From: Algoriphagus zhangzhouensis
Lineage (GTDB): Bacteria; Bacteroidota; Bacteroidia; Cytophagales; Cyclobacteriaceae
DNA: 64,000 bases
NCBI RefSeq assembly: GCF_900148515.1
Contig: NZ_FRXN01000001.1
Location: forward strand, 806,001-870,000
Direction: 5' to 3'
Made by a program: the position numbers and the translations under genes. A model generated the notes under the pieces. It saw only the letters and a list, made by a program, of their open reading frames with translations. It was not told the origin of the DNA and made no database searches. This document shows positions 25,896 through 34,911 of the stretch, in pieces; position 1 is the first letter of the stretch; the number at the start of each line of letters is the position of its first letter.

Positions 25896-27188
25896 ATGAA
25901 TCCATTTATTGAAGAATTGCGCTGGAGAGGAATGCTCCAGGATATGACCCCAGAAATTGAAGAACACCTCAATAAAGGAATGGCTTCTGCTTATTTGGGT
26001 TTTGACCCTACTGCGGATTCACTTCATATTGGACATTTGGTGGGTGTGATGACCCTGCTCCATTTTCAAAGAGCTGGTCACAAGCCGTTTGCTTTGGTAG
26101 GTGGAGCGACCGGAATGATCGGTGATCCTTCTTTCAAATCTGCTGAAAGAAACCTTTTGGACAAGGCAACTTTGGATCATAATGTGGCTTCCATCCAAAA
26201 CCAATTAGCCAAATTCCTGGACTTTGGTCAAGGAACTGAAAACAAAGCTGAATTGGTCAATAATTATGACTGGATGGCCCAGTTTTCCTTTTTGGAATTT
26301 ATCAGAGATGTAGGAAAGCACATCACTGTAAACTATATGATGGCAAAAGATTCAGTTAAAAGAAGATTGGAGGACGGAAACGGACTTTCATTCACTGAAT
26401 TTTCTTACCAATTGATCCAAGGGTATGATTTCTTCCACCTTTGGAAAAACAACAATTGCAGCATCCAACTTGGAGGATCTGATCAATGGGGAAATATCGT
26501 AACCGGAACCGAGTTGATCAGAAGAATGGGTGGTGGAAGCGCTTACGCTTTGACTGTTCCCTTGATCACTAAGGCCGATGGAACCAAATTCGGGAAAACC
26601 GAAGGTGGATCTGTTTGGTTGGATCCAGAGAAAACATCTCCTTACGCTTTCTACCAATTCTGGTTGAACGTTTCTGATGAGGACGCTTCCAAATACATAA
26701 GAATCTTTACCACTTTGGATAGAGAAACAATTGAGAATTTGGAAAAAGAGCATGCTGAAGCACCTCATCAAAGAGCTTTGCAAAAAGAAATCGCCAAGCA
26801 GGTGACTATCATGGTTCACAGTGCTGAAGATTATGAGATGGCCGTAAAAGCTTCTGATATCCTTTTTGGAAAGTCTTCCACTGAGGACTTGGCATCTTTG
26901 GACGAAAGAACATTCCTTCAAGTATTTGATGGAGTTCCTCAGGTGAAAATCTCTGCTGCAGATTACCAAGCTTTAGAAAACACGCTGGATCTATTTGGTG
27001 AAATCTCCCAAGGAGTGATCTTCGGTTCTAAAGGTGAGGCTAGAAAAATGATTCAAGGAGGCGGAGTAAGTGTGAACAAGGAAAAACTAGGTGATCCGAA
27101 TGCCCCGGTATCCTTTGCCCTGCTTCAAGGAAAATATCTATTGGTACAAAAAGGGAAGAAAAACTACTTCATTGTGGAAATCATCTAA
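25896..27188 (+). CDS. tyrS: Tyrosyl-tRNA synthetase
   Basis: This 430-residue class I synthetase charges tRNA-Tyr with tyrosine. The HIGH motif is His44-His47 (SLHIGHLVG), and the KMSKS-equivalent is KFGKT (about 230-234). The tyrosine pocket GSDQWGN (about 190-196) is present. A C-terminal S4 RNA-binding domain (about 370-430) carries [15 protein letters not shown]. The start at 25896 ([10 protein letters not shown]) matches the family. An in-frame upstream start at 25872 would fall at the promoter's transcription start. A terminator follows. Confidence 0.97.
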   Translation: MNPFIEELRWRGMLQDMTPEIEEHLNKGMASAYLGFDPTADSLHIGHLVGVMTLLHFQRAGHKPFALVGGATGMIGDPSFKSAERNLLDKATLDHNVASIQNQLAKFLDFGQGTENKAELVNNYDWMAQFSFLEFIRDVGKHITVNYMMAKDSVKRRLEDGNGLSFTEFSYQLIQGYDFFHLWKNNNCSIQLGGSDQWGNIVTGTELIRRMGGGSAYALTVPLITKADGTKFGKTEGGSVWLDPEKTSPYAFYQFWLNVSDEDASKYIRIFTTLDRETIENLEKEHAEAPHQRALQKEIAKQVTIMVHSAEDYEMAVKASDILFGKSSTEDLASLDERTFLQVFDGVPQVKISAADYQALENTLDLFGEISQGVIFGSKGEARKMIQGGGVSVNKEKLGDPNAPVSFALLQGKYLLVQKGKKNYFIVEII

Positions 27189-27205
27189 ACCTATGATACC
27201 CAATC

Positions 27206-27243
27206 AAAAAGGCCTCTGATTAATTTCAAAGGCCTTTTTTTAT
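27206..27243 (+). terminator. Intrinsic terminator of tyrS
   Basis: AAAAAGGCCT pairs with AGGCCTTTTT across a 14-base loop, followed by further T. Confidence 0.7.
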
Positions 27244-27259
27244 TCCTTTTTCTCAAAAA

Positions 27260-27298
27260 TTGACCCGCGTTTAACTCGTCTTTTTGACCCAGGTTTAA
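27260..27298. promoter_or_regulatory. Tandem 15-bp palindrome-like sites upstream of the TetR gene (candidate operator)
   Basis: TTGACCCGCGTTTAA (27260-27274) and TTGACCCAGGTTTAA (27284-27298) share 13 of 15 bases and are spaced 24 bp start to start. Each is an imperfect inverted repeat (in the second copy, TTnAnCC pairs with GGnTnAA; 10 of 15 positions match the reverse complement). They lie 37-76 bases before the TetR-family start codon, where an autorepression site would be expected. That TetR binds them is inference. Confidence 0.5.
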
Positions 27299-27335
27299 TA
27301 TCTTTACAGAGCTTTTTAAAATTTAAAACTTCAGT

Positions 27336-28031
27336 ATGGCGGGCGAAAAAAACAAAGAGAAACTCATCCTAGATTCAGCTATTTCTCTTTTTACCACAAA
27401 AGGATTTCAGGCAACTCGAATGGAGGATGTTGCTAAAAAGGCAGGCATCAGTAAAGGCCTAAGCTACTTTTATTATAAGAACAAAGAAGACTTATTTATG
27501 GCTTTGACCAAAAAGGCTTTTGACCAATTGAAGGACGAATTTCGTGAAGTGTATAGAAATAGAGGAAAGTCAGGTTTACAATTAATGAGTGACCTGGTGA
27601 TTCGTATTTCAGCTTTCGCAAAAACCAATCAGATTCTGTATGATTCCATTATTTCATTTCTTGACTTGATGAAACAGTACAATTCAGAGGAAGGACGTGA
27701 AGGAATAGATCCAAAGATTTTGGAAAGTGTCCATTTTCAAAAGTTATTGGAAATCCATCATGAGCCGGCCAAACTGGGAATTGCCATGATTAGCCAAGGG
27801 ATCAAAGACGGAAGTATTCGTCCAGAACTACAGCCAGAGATTACCTTTTTCACCATTTGGAGTATGATGATAGGTTTCGAAAAAATGCGCGGTCCGATCG
27901 AGTATGAAGGAAAAGAAATAAAGATCAATCCTGAAAGCTGGGAACCGGGATTTATCAAATTGATGCAAGAAATGTTGAGAGGTACAATCCAGGCAAGTAA
28001 ACCAACCACTGTACAGACCAGTCTATTTTGA
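27336..28031 (+). CDS. TetR/AcrR-family transcriptional regulator
   Basis: A 231-residue repressor-type regulator. The N-terminal helix-turn-helix (about 8-55) is clear: ILDSAISLFTTKGFQATRMEDVAKKAGISKG then YFYYKNKEDLF, split here at the conserved positions. The C-terminal helical half would bind an unknown ligand and dimerise. Its TGA shares one base with the ATG of the amidohydrolase gene (TGATG), so the two are translationally coupled and the regulator may control its own operon. The tandem palindrome-like sites upstream fit that role. Confidence 0.92.
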   Translation: MAGEKNKEKLILDSAISLFTTKGFQATRMEDVAKKAGISKGLSYFYYKNKEDLFMALTKKAFDQLKDEFREVYRNRGKSGLQLMSDLVIRISAFAKTNQILYDSIISFLDLMKQYNSEEGREGIDPKILESVHFQKLLEIHHEPAKLGIAMISQGIKDGSIRPELQPEITFFTIWSMMIGFEKMRGPIEYEGKEIKINPESWEPGFIKLMQEMLRGTIQASKPTTVQTSLF

Positions 28032-29380
28032 TGAAAAAGCACCTTATAATAGGTTTATGTATTCTCTCTTTCAGCTGTCAAAAGGAGACTGAAACTTATG
28101 ATCTGAAAATCTCTTCAGTTGGTATTATTGATATTCAGCATAATCAAGTTATCTCTGATCAAACCATCCTAATCAATGATGATCGAATAATCAAAATCAT
28201 TGCTACTTCTGAGGCGGCAACTTCTCAAGGAAAGCAAGAAATTGATGGTAAAGACCATTTTATCATGCCTGGTTTATGGGATAACCATGTCCATTTTGGA
28301 GGTGCAGAATACATTGATGAAAATGAGCAATTACTTCCACTCTATCTCAGTTTAGGCGTCACTTCTGTGAGAGATGCTGCAGGTGACATTAGCTTGGATG
28401 TATTAAAATGGAGAAATGAAATCCAATCAGGTCAAAGATTGGGACCAGAACTCTATACCTCTGGGCCCAAGCTGGAAGGAAAGGAATCTATTTGGCCTGG
28501 GGATTTGGAAATAGAAACTGAGGAAGAATTAGAATTGGCTTTGGATTCCTTACAGCAGCTTCAAGTGGATTTTATCAAAATCACGGATAATGCGCTTCAA
28601 CCTGAGCTCTTTTTAAAAGCAGTCAAAGAATCATCTATTCGAGGCTGGAGTGTCTCAGCTCATATTCCTTCCCAACTTGAGTTATTTGACTTGGCAGACG
28701 CCGGACTGACCACCATTGAGCATTTGGGATATATCACCCGCATCAAAGCGGATTCAGAAGCTAAAACTCTTAAAAACCTTGAAAAATTAAGAGATCTAGG
28801 GACAGGGATTGTTCCTACTCTTTTGATCAGTGACAATATCGCTTACTGGGAACCAGGGAAATTTGAACAGGATACCATGTTGGATTACCTAGGTCCAAAG
28901 TTGAAAGAAAGCTATTCCTGGAGAATAGAGAGACTAAAGAATGATAGTCCTGAATCCCGTCAAAATCGAGTTGAAAGTTTTGAAGCGGCAACAGAAATGC
29001 TTCCTTTAATCCAACAATCAGGAATGAAGATTTATGCTGGAACTGATGCTGGATATTTGAATTCTTATGACTACCCGGGATGGGCTATTCATTTGGAATT
29101 AGAGAAAATGGTTCAGTATGGATTGACACCTCAACAGGCTTTAACAGCTTCTGTTATCAATGGTCCCTCCTATTTCAAATTGGATTCTTATGGATCTGTC
29201 TCTGCTGGAAAAATTGCAAACCTTTTAATCCTTAAGGCGAATCCATTGGAGGACATTAAAAATACAAGAGCTATTGAATCTGTAATTTTTAAAGGAAAAG
29301 TATTTGATCGCGATTCTCTTGATCAGATACAAAAGAAGATCAAGGATTGGGTCGATGAAAAAGAAAAGTCGATTCAATAA
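28031..29380 (+). CDS. Exported amidohydrolase-family lipoprotein
   Basis: A 449-residue metal-dependent amidohydrolase (imidazolonepropionase/prolidase-like subgroup). The N-terminal signal ends at SFSC (Cys17), so it is a lipoprotein. The metal site shows in NHVHFGG (HxH, about 81-83), a lysine in VDFIKITDN, His residues in SAHIPSQ and TIEHLG, and Asp in AGTDAGY (about 340). Similar proteins hydrolyse cyclic amides, dipeptides or N-acyl compounds; the substrate is not known. The ATG at 28031 is preferred over the TTG one codon earlier. It is coupled to the upstream TetR gene. Confidence 0.9.
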   Translation: MKKHLIIGLCILSFSCQKETETYDLKISSVGIIDIQHNQVISDQTILINDDRIIKIIATSEAATSQGKQEIDGKDHFIMPGLWDNHVHFGGAEYIDENEQLLPLYLSLGVTSVRDAAGDISLDVLKWRNEIQSGQRLGPELYTSGPKLEGKESIWPGDLEIETEEELELALDSLQQLQVDFIKITDNALQPELFLKAVKESSIRGWSVSAHIPSQLELFDLADAGLTTIEHLGYITRIKADSEAKTLKNLEKLRDLGTGIVPTLLISDNIAYWEPGKFEQDTMLDYLGPKLKESYSWRIERLKNDSPESRQNRVESFEAATEMLPLIQQSGMKIYAGTDAGYLNSYDYPGWAIHLELEKMVQYGLTPQQALTASVINGPSYFKLDSYGSVSAGKIANLLILKANPLEDIKNTRAIESVIFKGKVFDRDSLDQIQKKIKDWVDEKEKSIQ

Positions 29381-29396
29381 TTGAAAAAAATGGATA

Positions 29397-29424
29397 TAAA
29401 AAAAGCCGGCTGAGCCGGCTTTTT
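29397..29424. terminator. Bidirectional terminator between amidohydrolase and POT genes
   Basis: A 10-bp perfect stem (AAAAGCCGGC with GCCGGCTTTT) around a TGA loop, with A-rich and T-rich flanks. Confidence 0.87.
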
Positions 29425-29427
29425 CAA

Positions 29428-30966
29428 TTAATGGACATTGCCCATTAGTTTCTTTATAAATGGTGAGGCTAGTAAAACTAAAGCTCCAGCTCCCAAGGCA
29501 TATTTTGCTATCAATAAGAATCCGTCAGTGTAAACTGTCAAGGTATCAAAACCTCCGATATTCTTTTCGGTACTTTCAATTGCCAACTGTTTTCCAATAA
29601 ATCCTACTACTTGGAAAGCGAAAGCAGAAGAAAGGAACCAAACCCCCATCATAAAGGCTACAATCCGCTTTGGAGATAAATCTGTGATCTTGGAAAGTCC
29701 CACAGGAGACATGAACAATTCTCCAATAGAAAGCAAGAAGTACATCAATAACAGATAGGTAAATGGTACCAAGCCTGACTCATTTGCGGAGTTTCCACTA
29801 ATTGCCAAAACATAAAAACTGATACCCGCTATCACTAGACCCAGGCCAAATTTGTAGGGAGTTCTTGGGTTCAAATTCTTTTTGGAAAGGTTAGTCCAAA
29901 GCATTGAAATCGGAATGGCCAAAATAATGATCCACATGGAGTTTAGTGAATTGGTCTGGGAAGCAGACATAATACCTTCCAAATCCACATTTCTAGACGC
30001 AAACAAAGTAATTACACTTCCAGAAAGCTCATGGAAGCCCCAGAAAATCGTCATAAAGAAGGTGATCAACACAGCTACAAAAAGCTTCTTCCTTTCGTCA
30101 GCTGTCGCCTGGAACATGATATATCCCAAATAAGATAAAATACCAACACCTACCAATTTGAATATGACATTCACGATATTTTGATCACCGAAGAAAGTAC
30201 CTTCCGCTCCCAAAGCTTTGTAAGAAGAAAGCAAGAAAGCCACAGCAGGCACAGCCAAAACAGAAATCACAGGGATCATGTATCTGTTCTTAACTCCCAA
30301 AAGTTTTTCATCTATAGAGCTATTCACAGGAGGCAATCCTCTTTCGCCAAAAACTCCATTTTTGATACCGCTCCAGAAGAAAATCAAACCTGAAAGCATG
30401 CCGAATCCTGCCAAAGCAAAACCATAATGCCAGCCATAGGTAGCTGCCAACCAGCCGCAAAGAAGTGGAGCAATCCATCCACCTATATTGATTCCCATAT
30501 AAAAGATGGTAAAGCCTGAATCTTTACGAGAATCTCCATCTGGGTAAAGTGTTCCTACAAAAGTTGAAATATTTGGTTTGAAATAGCCATTACCCACGAT
30601 GATGAAAGATAAGGCAAGAAAAAAGGCCACATCGTTTTCTATCGCTAAAACAAAATGGCCTATTGACATCAGGATACCACCCAAGAAAATGGAGTTTCTC
30701 ATTCCCAGAACCTTATCTGAGATCCTACCTCCAATGACTGTAGATGCATAAACTAGGGATCCATAAGATGCATATACTGCTGCAGTGGCATAATCTCTAT
30801 CCGCTAAAGCTTCGAATATGACATCCACCATATAGAGTGTGAGCAATGCTCGCATTCCATAAAAACTGAATCTCTCCCATAGTTCTGCAAAGAACAAATA
30901 AAATAATCCCTTAGGATGTCCAAAAATAGTTGGCTCGTCCTGAAGGGGGTTGACTGTATTTTCCAA
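29428..30966 (-). CDS. POT/PTR2-family proton-dependent peptide transporter
   Basis: A 512-residue inner-membrane MFS protein with about 14 helices, importing di- and tripeptides with protons. Family hallmarks are ELWERFSFYGMRALL (the ExxERFxYY motif, about 28-42) and FYMGINIGGWIAPLLCG (PTR2 signature, about 154-170). The start is TTG at 30966. An in-frame stop codon lies immediately upstream and no ATG precedes the essential ExxER helix, so the TTG is well supported. The gene is monocistronic. It could take up peptides released by the S41, S9 and GGT enzymes of this window (inference). Confidence 0.92.
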   Translation of the reverse strand: MENTVNPLQDEPTIFGHPKGLFYLFFAELWERFSFYGMRALLTLYMVDVIFEALADRDYATAAVYASYGSLVYASTVIGGRISDKVLGMRNSIFLGGILMSIGHFVLAIENDVAFFLALSFIIVGNGYFKPNISTFVGTLYPDGDSRKDSGFTIFYMGINIGGWIAPLLCGWLAATYGWHYGFALAGFGMLSGLIFFWSGIKNGVFGERGLPPVNSSIDEKLLGVKNRYMIPVISVLAVPAVAFLLSSYKALGAEGTFFGDQNIVNVIFKLVGVGILSYLGYIMFQATADERKKLFVAVLITFFMTIFWGFHELSGSVITLFASRNVDLEGIMSASQTNSLNSMWIIILAIPISMLWTNLSKKNLNPRTPYKFGLGLVIAGISFYVLAISGNSANESGLVPFTYLLLMYFLLSIGELFMSPVGLSKITDLSPKRIVAFMMGVWFLSSAFAFQVVGFIGKQLAIESTEKNIGGFDTLTVYTDGFLLIAKYALGAGALVLLASPFIKKLMGNVH

Positions 30967-31203
30967 TTAATCTCTGATTTAGGTGTATATAATTTCACAA
31001 TGATAAAATAAAATGACAGGTTCTTCAAAAAGCTTTCTTTTAAATGGCTGATAAAAGCTTCAAAAAACAGGATTTTTAAGCAAAAAATATGAGGAAAATC
31101 AGCTATTAAAATAATGCCCCAAATAAAAGATGGAATTTTCTTCGTAATCGATTGAAATGCGAAATTTTAAACATTTTTTCATTTTCTATTAACTCATTTT
31201 ATC

Positions 31204-31211
31204 TAATTTTG
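31204..31211 (+). promoter_or_regulatory. Candidate -7 element of the pckA promoter
   Basis: TAATTTTG matches TAnnTTTG and sits 35 bases before the ATG. The -33 region is T-rich (TTTT/TTTC 18 bp upstream), without an exact TTTG. Confidence 0.45.
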
Positions 31212-31246
31212 GGGAGACAATTTTCAGTTTGTAAACCCAAATATTT

Positions 31247-32848
31247 ATGCAGGATTTAGCTCTGGACATCCAGACCTCTCCTTTGAGTTACCTCGACTTG
31301 GAAACAAGTGGAAAAATTCATTTCAACCTCCCTCCAGCTGAGTTGGTTGAGCATGCTTTAGCCAGAAAAGAAGGAAGCCTTACATCAACAGGAGCCTTGA
31401 TGGCAGACACAGGTAAGTTTACCGGTAGATCTCCAAAAGACCGCTACATCGTGAAAGATGAAAAGACATCCGATGCAGTTTGGTGGGGAGATATCAACAT
31501 CCCCTTTGATGGTGAAAAGTTTGATCAGCTTCTAGGAAAAATGAAAGCCTTCTTACAGGATAAAGATCTATTCGTAAGAGATGCTTTTGCTGGAGCAGAT
31601 CCTGAACACCGACTCAACATTCGAGTGATCAACACCTTGGCTTGGCATAATTTATTTTGCCACAACATGTTCTTAAGACCTGAACATGATGAATTAAACA
31701 ACTTTATTCGGGACTTTACCATCATCTGCGCTCCTGATTTCAAAGCGGACCCAGTGACTGATGGTACCAAGAACTCGAATTTCGCAATTCTGAATCTTTC
31801 CAAAAGAATGATCCTGATTGGTGGAACTGGCTATGCAGGTGAAATGAAAAAGGGAATTTTTTCAGTCTTGAACTTTATCCTGCCTCATGAGAAAAATGTT
31901 CTATCCATGCATTGCTCGGCCAATGTGGGAAAGGATGATGATACAGCGATATTCTTTGGTCTTTCCGGCACTGGAAAAACAACCCTTTCAGCAGATCCGA
32001 ATAGAAATTTGATTGGTGACGATGAGCATGGATGGACTGAAACCGGTGTATTCAACTTTGAAGGAGGATGCTATGCGAAAGTCATTGATTTGACTCGTGA
32101 AAAAGAGCCAGAGATTTGGGATGCTATTCGATTTGGATCAGTTGTAGAAAATACGCGCTTCAAGCCTGGAACTAGAGAGGTGGATTATGAAAATAGATCA
32201 GTCACTGAAAACACCAGAACTGCCTACCCTATCCATTATATTCCAAATGCTCAGTTGCCATCAATGGCAGGAATTCCAAAAAACATCTTCTTCCTTACAG
32301 CAGATGCTTTTGGAGTCATTCCGCCTATTTCAAAATTGAATAAGAGTCAGGCAATGTATCATTTTATATCAGGCTATACAGCGAAAGTTGCAGGAACTGA
32401 AATGGGTATCACTGAGCCCAAATTGACCTTTTCCGCCTGTTTTGGGGCAGCTTTCCTTCCTCTCCATCCAACTGAGTATGCTACTCTATTTGGTGAAAAA
32501 ATGGAGAAATATGACACCAATGTATGGCTAATCAATACGGGATGGACTGGAGGTCCTTATGGCATTGGTTCTAGGATGAAACTGTCTTATACCAGAGCAA
32601 TGATTACAGCTGCTTTAGAAGGGAAATTAAATGATGTAGAATTCAAGACTCATCAAGTCTTTGGAGTTCAGGTTCCACAGTCCTGTCCATCTGTTCCCTC
32701 TGAAGTGCTAAATCCTCGTACCACTTGGTCTGACCCTTCAGAATACGATAAACAAGCTCATGAATTAGCGCTTGCTTTTGTGAAAAACTTCAATCAATTT
32801 ATGTCTTTTGCATCTGATGACATTCTAAAAGGAGCTCCGAATCCTTAA
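31247..32848 (+). CDS. pckA: Phosphoenolpyruvate carboxykinase (ATP)
   Basis: A 533-residue cytoplasmic enzyme converting oxaloacetate and ATP to PEP and CO2, the entry step of gluconeogenesis. The kinase-1a P-loop GLSGTGKTTLSADP (about 240-253) and the kinase-2 motif LIGDDEHGW are clear. The oxaloacetate-binding GRSPKDRYIV (about 62-71) and the metal-binding HCSANVG motif are also present. The length is typical of ATP-type enzymes. It is monocistronic, with its own promoter-like element and terminator. Together with the amino-acid and peptide uptake genes nearby it suits growth on proteinaceous carbon. Confidence 0.97.
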   Translation: MQDLALDIQTSPLSYLDLETSGKIHFNLPPAELVEHALARKEGSLTSTGALMADTGKFTGRSPKDRYIVKDEKTSDAVWWGDINIPFDGEKFDQLLGKMKAFLQDKDLFVRDAFAGADPEHRLNIRVINTLAWHNLFCHNMFLRPEHDELNNFIRDFTIICAPDFKADPVTDGTKNSNFAILNLSKRMILIGGTGYAGEMKKGIFSVLNFILPHEKNVLSMHCSANVGKDDDTAIFFGLSGTGKTTLSADPNRNLIGDDEHGWTETGVFNFEGGCYAKVIDLTREKEPEIWDAIRFGSVVENTRFKPGTREVDYENRSVTENTRTAYPIHYIPNAQLPSMAGIPKNIFFLTADAFGVIPPISKLNKSQAMYHFISGYTAKVAGTEMGITEPKLTFSACFGAAFLPLHPTEYATLFGEKMEKYDTNVWLINTGWTGGPYGIGSRMKLSYTRAMITAALEGKLNDVEFKTHQVFGVQVPQSCPSVPSEVLNPRTTWSDPSEYDKQAHELALAFVKNFNQFMSFASDDILKGAPNP

Positions 32849-32873
32849 AAAATACTAACCCAAAATTAACCTA

Positions 32874-32903
32874 GGCCTACTTTTTTTGAAGTAGGCTTTT
32901 TTT
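32874..32903 (+). terminator. Intrinsic terminator of pckA
   Basis: GCCTACTT pairs with AAGTAGGC around TTTTTG, followed by T7. Confidence 0.82.
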
Positions 32904-33027
32904 ATAAAAATTATAAAATTCTCATTTCTAGTCCATAAGCACAAATTACAGGTTGTGGGAGAAAAAATAAGTCCAATAATATCATCAGAAAGAAATAGTT
33001 ACAGGACAAAAAATTCATAGAAAAGTA

Positions 33028-33035
33028 TAATTTTG
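33028..33035 (+). promoter_or_regulatory. Candidate -7 element of the cyclophilin gene
   Basis: TAATTTTG matches TAnnTTTG and lies 27 bases before the first ATG. No -33 TTTG at the proper distance was found. Confidence 0.4.
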
Positions 33036-33062
33036 CCATCCTTATAAATATAGATTAAGTGC

Positions 33063-33506
33063 ATGCCTATGAAAACTGCAGAAATTATTACCGAAAAGGG
33101 AACCATGAAAGTGGAGTTTTATGAAAATGATGCTCCGAATACCGTCAAAAACTTTGTAGATCTTTCCAAAAAGGGATTTTATGATGGACTTACTTTCCAC
33201 AGAGTGATTCCAAACTTTGTGATTCAAGGAGGTTGTCCTATCGGTAATGGTGCAGGTGGTCCTGGATATAAAATTGATTGTGAGTTGACGGGTGGAAACC
33301 AATATCACGATCGTGGAGTACTTTCTATGGCTCATGCTGGAAGAAACACCGGAGGTTCTCAATTCTTTATCTGTCATAGCAGAGACAATACTGCACACTT
33401 GGATAGAAACCATACTTGCTTTGGAAAAGTCGTAGAAGGACTAGAAGTCATTGACGCAATAAGAGCTGGTGATGTGATTGAAAAGATTGTAATTAGCGAA
33501 GACTAA
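33063..33506 (+). CDS. Cyclophilin-type peptidyl-prolyl isomerase
   Basis: A 147-residue cytoplasmic isomerase that speeds proline cis-trans isomerisation during protein folding. Typical cyclophilin positions are [15 protein letters not shown] (active-site Arg and Phe/Gln, about 45-59), [16 protein letters not shown] (about 90-105) and [15 protein letters not shown] (about 115-129). There is no signal peptide, so it is the short single-domain intracellular type. ATGs at 33063 and 33069 both fit; the first is listed. A terminator follows, making this a single-gene unit. Confidence 0.95.
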   Translation: MPMKTAEIITEKGTMKVEFYENDAPNTVKNFVDLSKKGFYDGLTFHRVIPNFVIQGGCPIGNGAGGPGYKIDCELTGGNQYHDRGVLSMAHAGRNTGGSQFFICHSRDNTAHLDRNHTCFGKVVEGLEVIDAIRAGDVIEKIVISED

Positions 33507-33511
33507 AAATA

Positions 33512-33538
33512 GGCCCCTCTCGAAGGGGCTTTTTTTTT
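33512..33538 (+). terminator. Intrinsic terminator of the cyclophilin gene
   Basis: GCCCCT pairs with AGGGGC (extended by a G-U pair) around CTCGA, followed by T9. Confidence 0.82.
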
Positions 33539-33592
33539 AACAATTCTTGGAATAGTTATTGCGTTTTGGGCTTTCCCACTAAGTATGTAGCT

Positions 33593-34192
33593 ATGAAAAG
33601 ATTCTATTTATTGTTTATACTTTTCCCACTTTTACCCATTCTGGGGAATGCTCAGCATTATGGAAACTCATTAGGTTTACGCCTTGGCAATAATGATTTA
33701 GGGCGAACAGTTGGACTTACTTTTCAACAAAGAATTACCAAAAGAGGAACCTTGGAAGGAATCCTCCAGTCAGATTTTTCTACCAACACCACAGCTCACT
33801 TACTTTATGAATTTCATCGTCCTCTTCTTTCCAAAAGGCTGAATTACTACTATGGAGCAGGTATTTCTTTTGGTAATGAAGAAAGCTTCATTAAAGACAA
33901 AACCCGAAAGGAAATCATCCAAACCTATGGAAATAGAACCATGGGAACGGATTTCATACTTGGATTGGAATTGACACTACTCAAAACAGTGATTGCCTTT
34001 GATTACAAGCCCAATATCAACATTGTTGGAAGAGAAGAGTTTTTCCGCGGTCAAGCAGGCGTTTCAGTACGAATGGTACTATTGGATAGAAAAACACAAA
34101 AGAAGCGTCAGAGACAGCGTAGAAGAGCTAATAATCAAAAGGACCAAGTACCTATCGATCAAAAGCTTAAATCAATCTTTGAAAAGAAATAA
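33593..34192 (+). CDS. Hypothetical exported beta-rich envelope protein with basic tail
   Basis: A 199-residue protein. The start at 33593 gives a standard signal peptide ending in GNAQ (residue about 21); an earlier in-frame start would spoil it. Residues 25-160 alternate hydrophobic and polar positions with many Gly/Tyr/Phe, for example LNYYYGAGISFG and MGTDFILGLELTLL, consistent with a small outer-membrane beta-barrel. The last 40 residues are unusually basic (KKRQRQRRRANNQKD), which is strange for a barrel. I do not recognise the family. It ends one base before the convergent trmH-like gene, with no terminator between them. Confidence 0.82.
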   Translation: MKRFYLLFILFPLLPILGNAQHYGNSLGLRLGNNDLGRTVGLTFQQRITKRGTLEGILQSDFSTNTTAHLLYEFHRPLLSKRLNYYYGAGISFGNEESFIKDKTRKEIIQTYGNRTMGTDFILGLELTLLKTVIAFDYKPNINIVGREEFFRGQAGVSVRMVLLDRKTQKKRQRQRRRANNQKDQVPIDQKLKSIFEKK

Positions 34193-34193
34193 C

Positions 34194-34892
34194 TTATTTG
34201 TTCTTAGAATCCCAATACATCTTTTCATGAAGCTTAGAACGCTTCACAATTTGTCTGTACCACTTTAGTCTCAATTGTTGCTTTTCTTCCTCTGAAAGAT
34301 AAAAATCCTTTGGAAGGCTTTCTTTAGCTTTTCTCACCAGATCATAAAGAAAGATGGAAGCAGATACAGAAATATTAAAGCTCTCTGTAAAACCCAACAT
34401 GGGAATGTGTACTAACCCATCTGCTTGATCTTTTACATCTTCACTTACACCTTCATGTTCATTCCCAAAGACCAAAGCGGTCTTCTGATTAGGATCTAAA
34501 TCATAAATTGAAACTGAATCAGCATTTGGACTGGTAGCCAATATTTTATACCCTTTAGATTTAAGAGAATTGAAACAGTCTTTCACTGCATTACCGGCAG
34601 GAGAAAAATACTTATGGATATCAACCCATTCAGATGCTCCGCGGGTTACATAAGGATTGATTTTGTATTGATTGGTCTTTTCAACCACATGAATATCCTG
34701 TAGCCCAAAGCAATCACAGGTTCTCAATACCGCACTGGCATTGTGGGGTTTGTAGATATCTTCCAAAACCACGGTAAAATGGCGAGTCCTGTCTTTCAGA
34801 ACTCGCTCCATGACTGATTTCTTGTGATCTGTGATATACTGGTCTAAATAATCCAGTAATCCTTGATCTATTGGGCCATTTTCATAATTCAT
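34194..34892 (-). CDS. TrmH-family tRNA/rRNA 2'-O-methyltransferase (SPOUT)
   Basis: A 232-residue SpoU-class methyltransferase, probably TrmH for Gm18 of tRNA, using S-adenosylmethionine through a trefoil knot. Motif 1 is visible as PHNASAVLRTCDCFG, motif 2 as LVFGNEHEGVSE and motif 3 as IPMLGFTESFNISVSASI. The C-terminal extension (about 195-232) is typical of TrmH. An in-frame ATG at 34940 would overlap the topoisomerase gene by 29 bases. The ATG at 34892 (MNYENG) gives a 19-base gap and the usual N-terminus, so it is chosen. It ends the parE-parC-trmH operon. Confidence 0.88.
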   Translation of the reverse strand: MNYENGPIDQGLLDYLDQYITDHKKSVMERVLKDRTRHFTVVLEDIYKPHNASAVLRTCDCFGLQDIHVVEKTNQYKINPYVTRGASEWVDIHKYFSPAGNAVKDCFNSLKSKGYKILATSPNADSVSIYDLDPNQKTALVFGNEHEGVSEDVKDQADGLVHIPMLGFTESFNISVSASIFLYDLVRKAKESLPKDFYLSEEEKQQLRLKWYRQIVKRSKLHEKMYWDSKNK

Positions 34893-34911
34893 AATCAATG
34901 GTCTTGGGCTT

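Noticed and set aside
26388-26969. Long minus-strand open frame (193 codons) inside tyrS
   Set aside because: It lies fully antisense to a clear tyrosyl-tRNA synthetase and its translation has no protein-like pattern.
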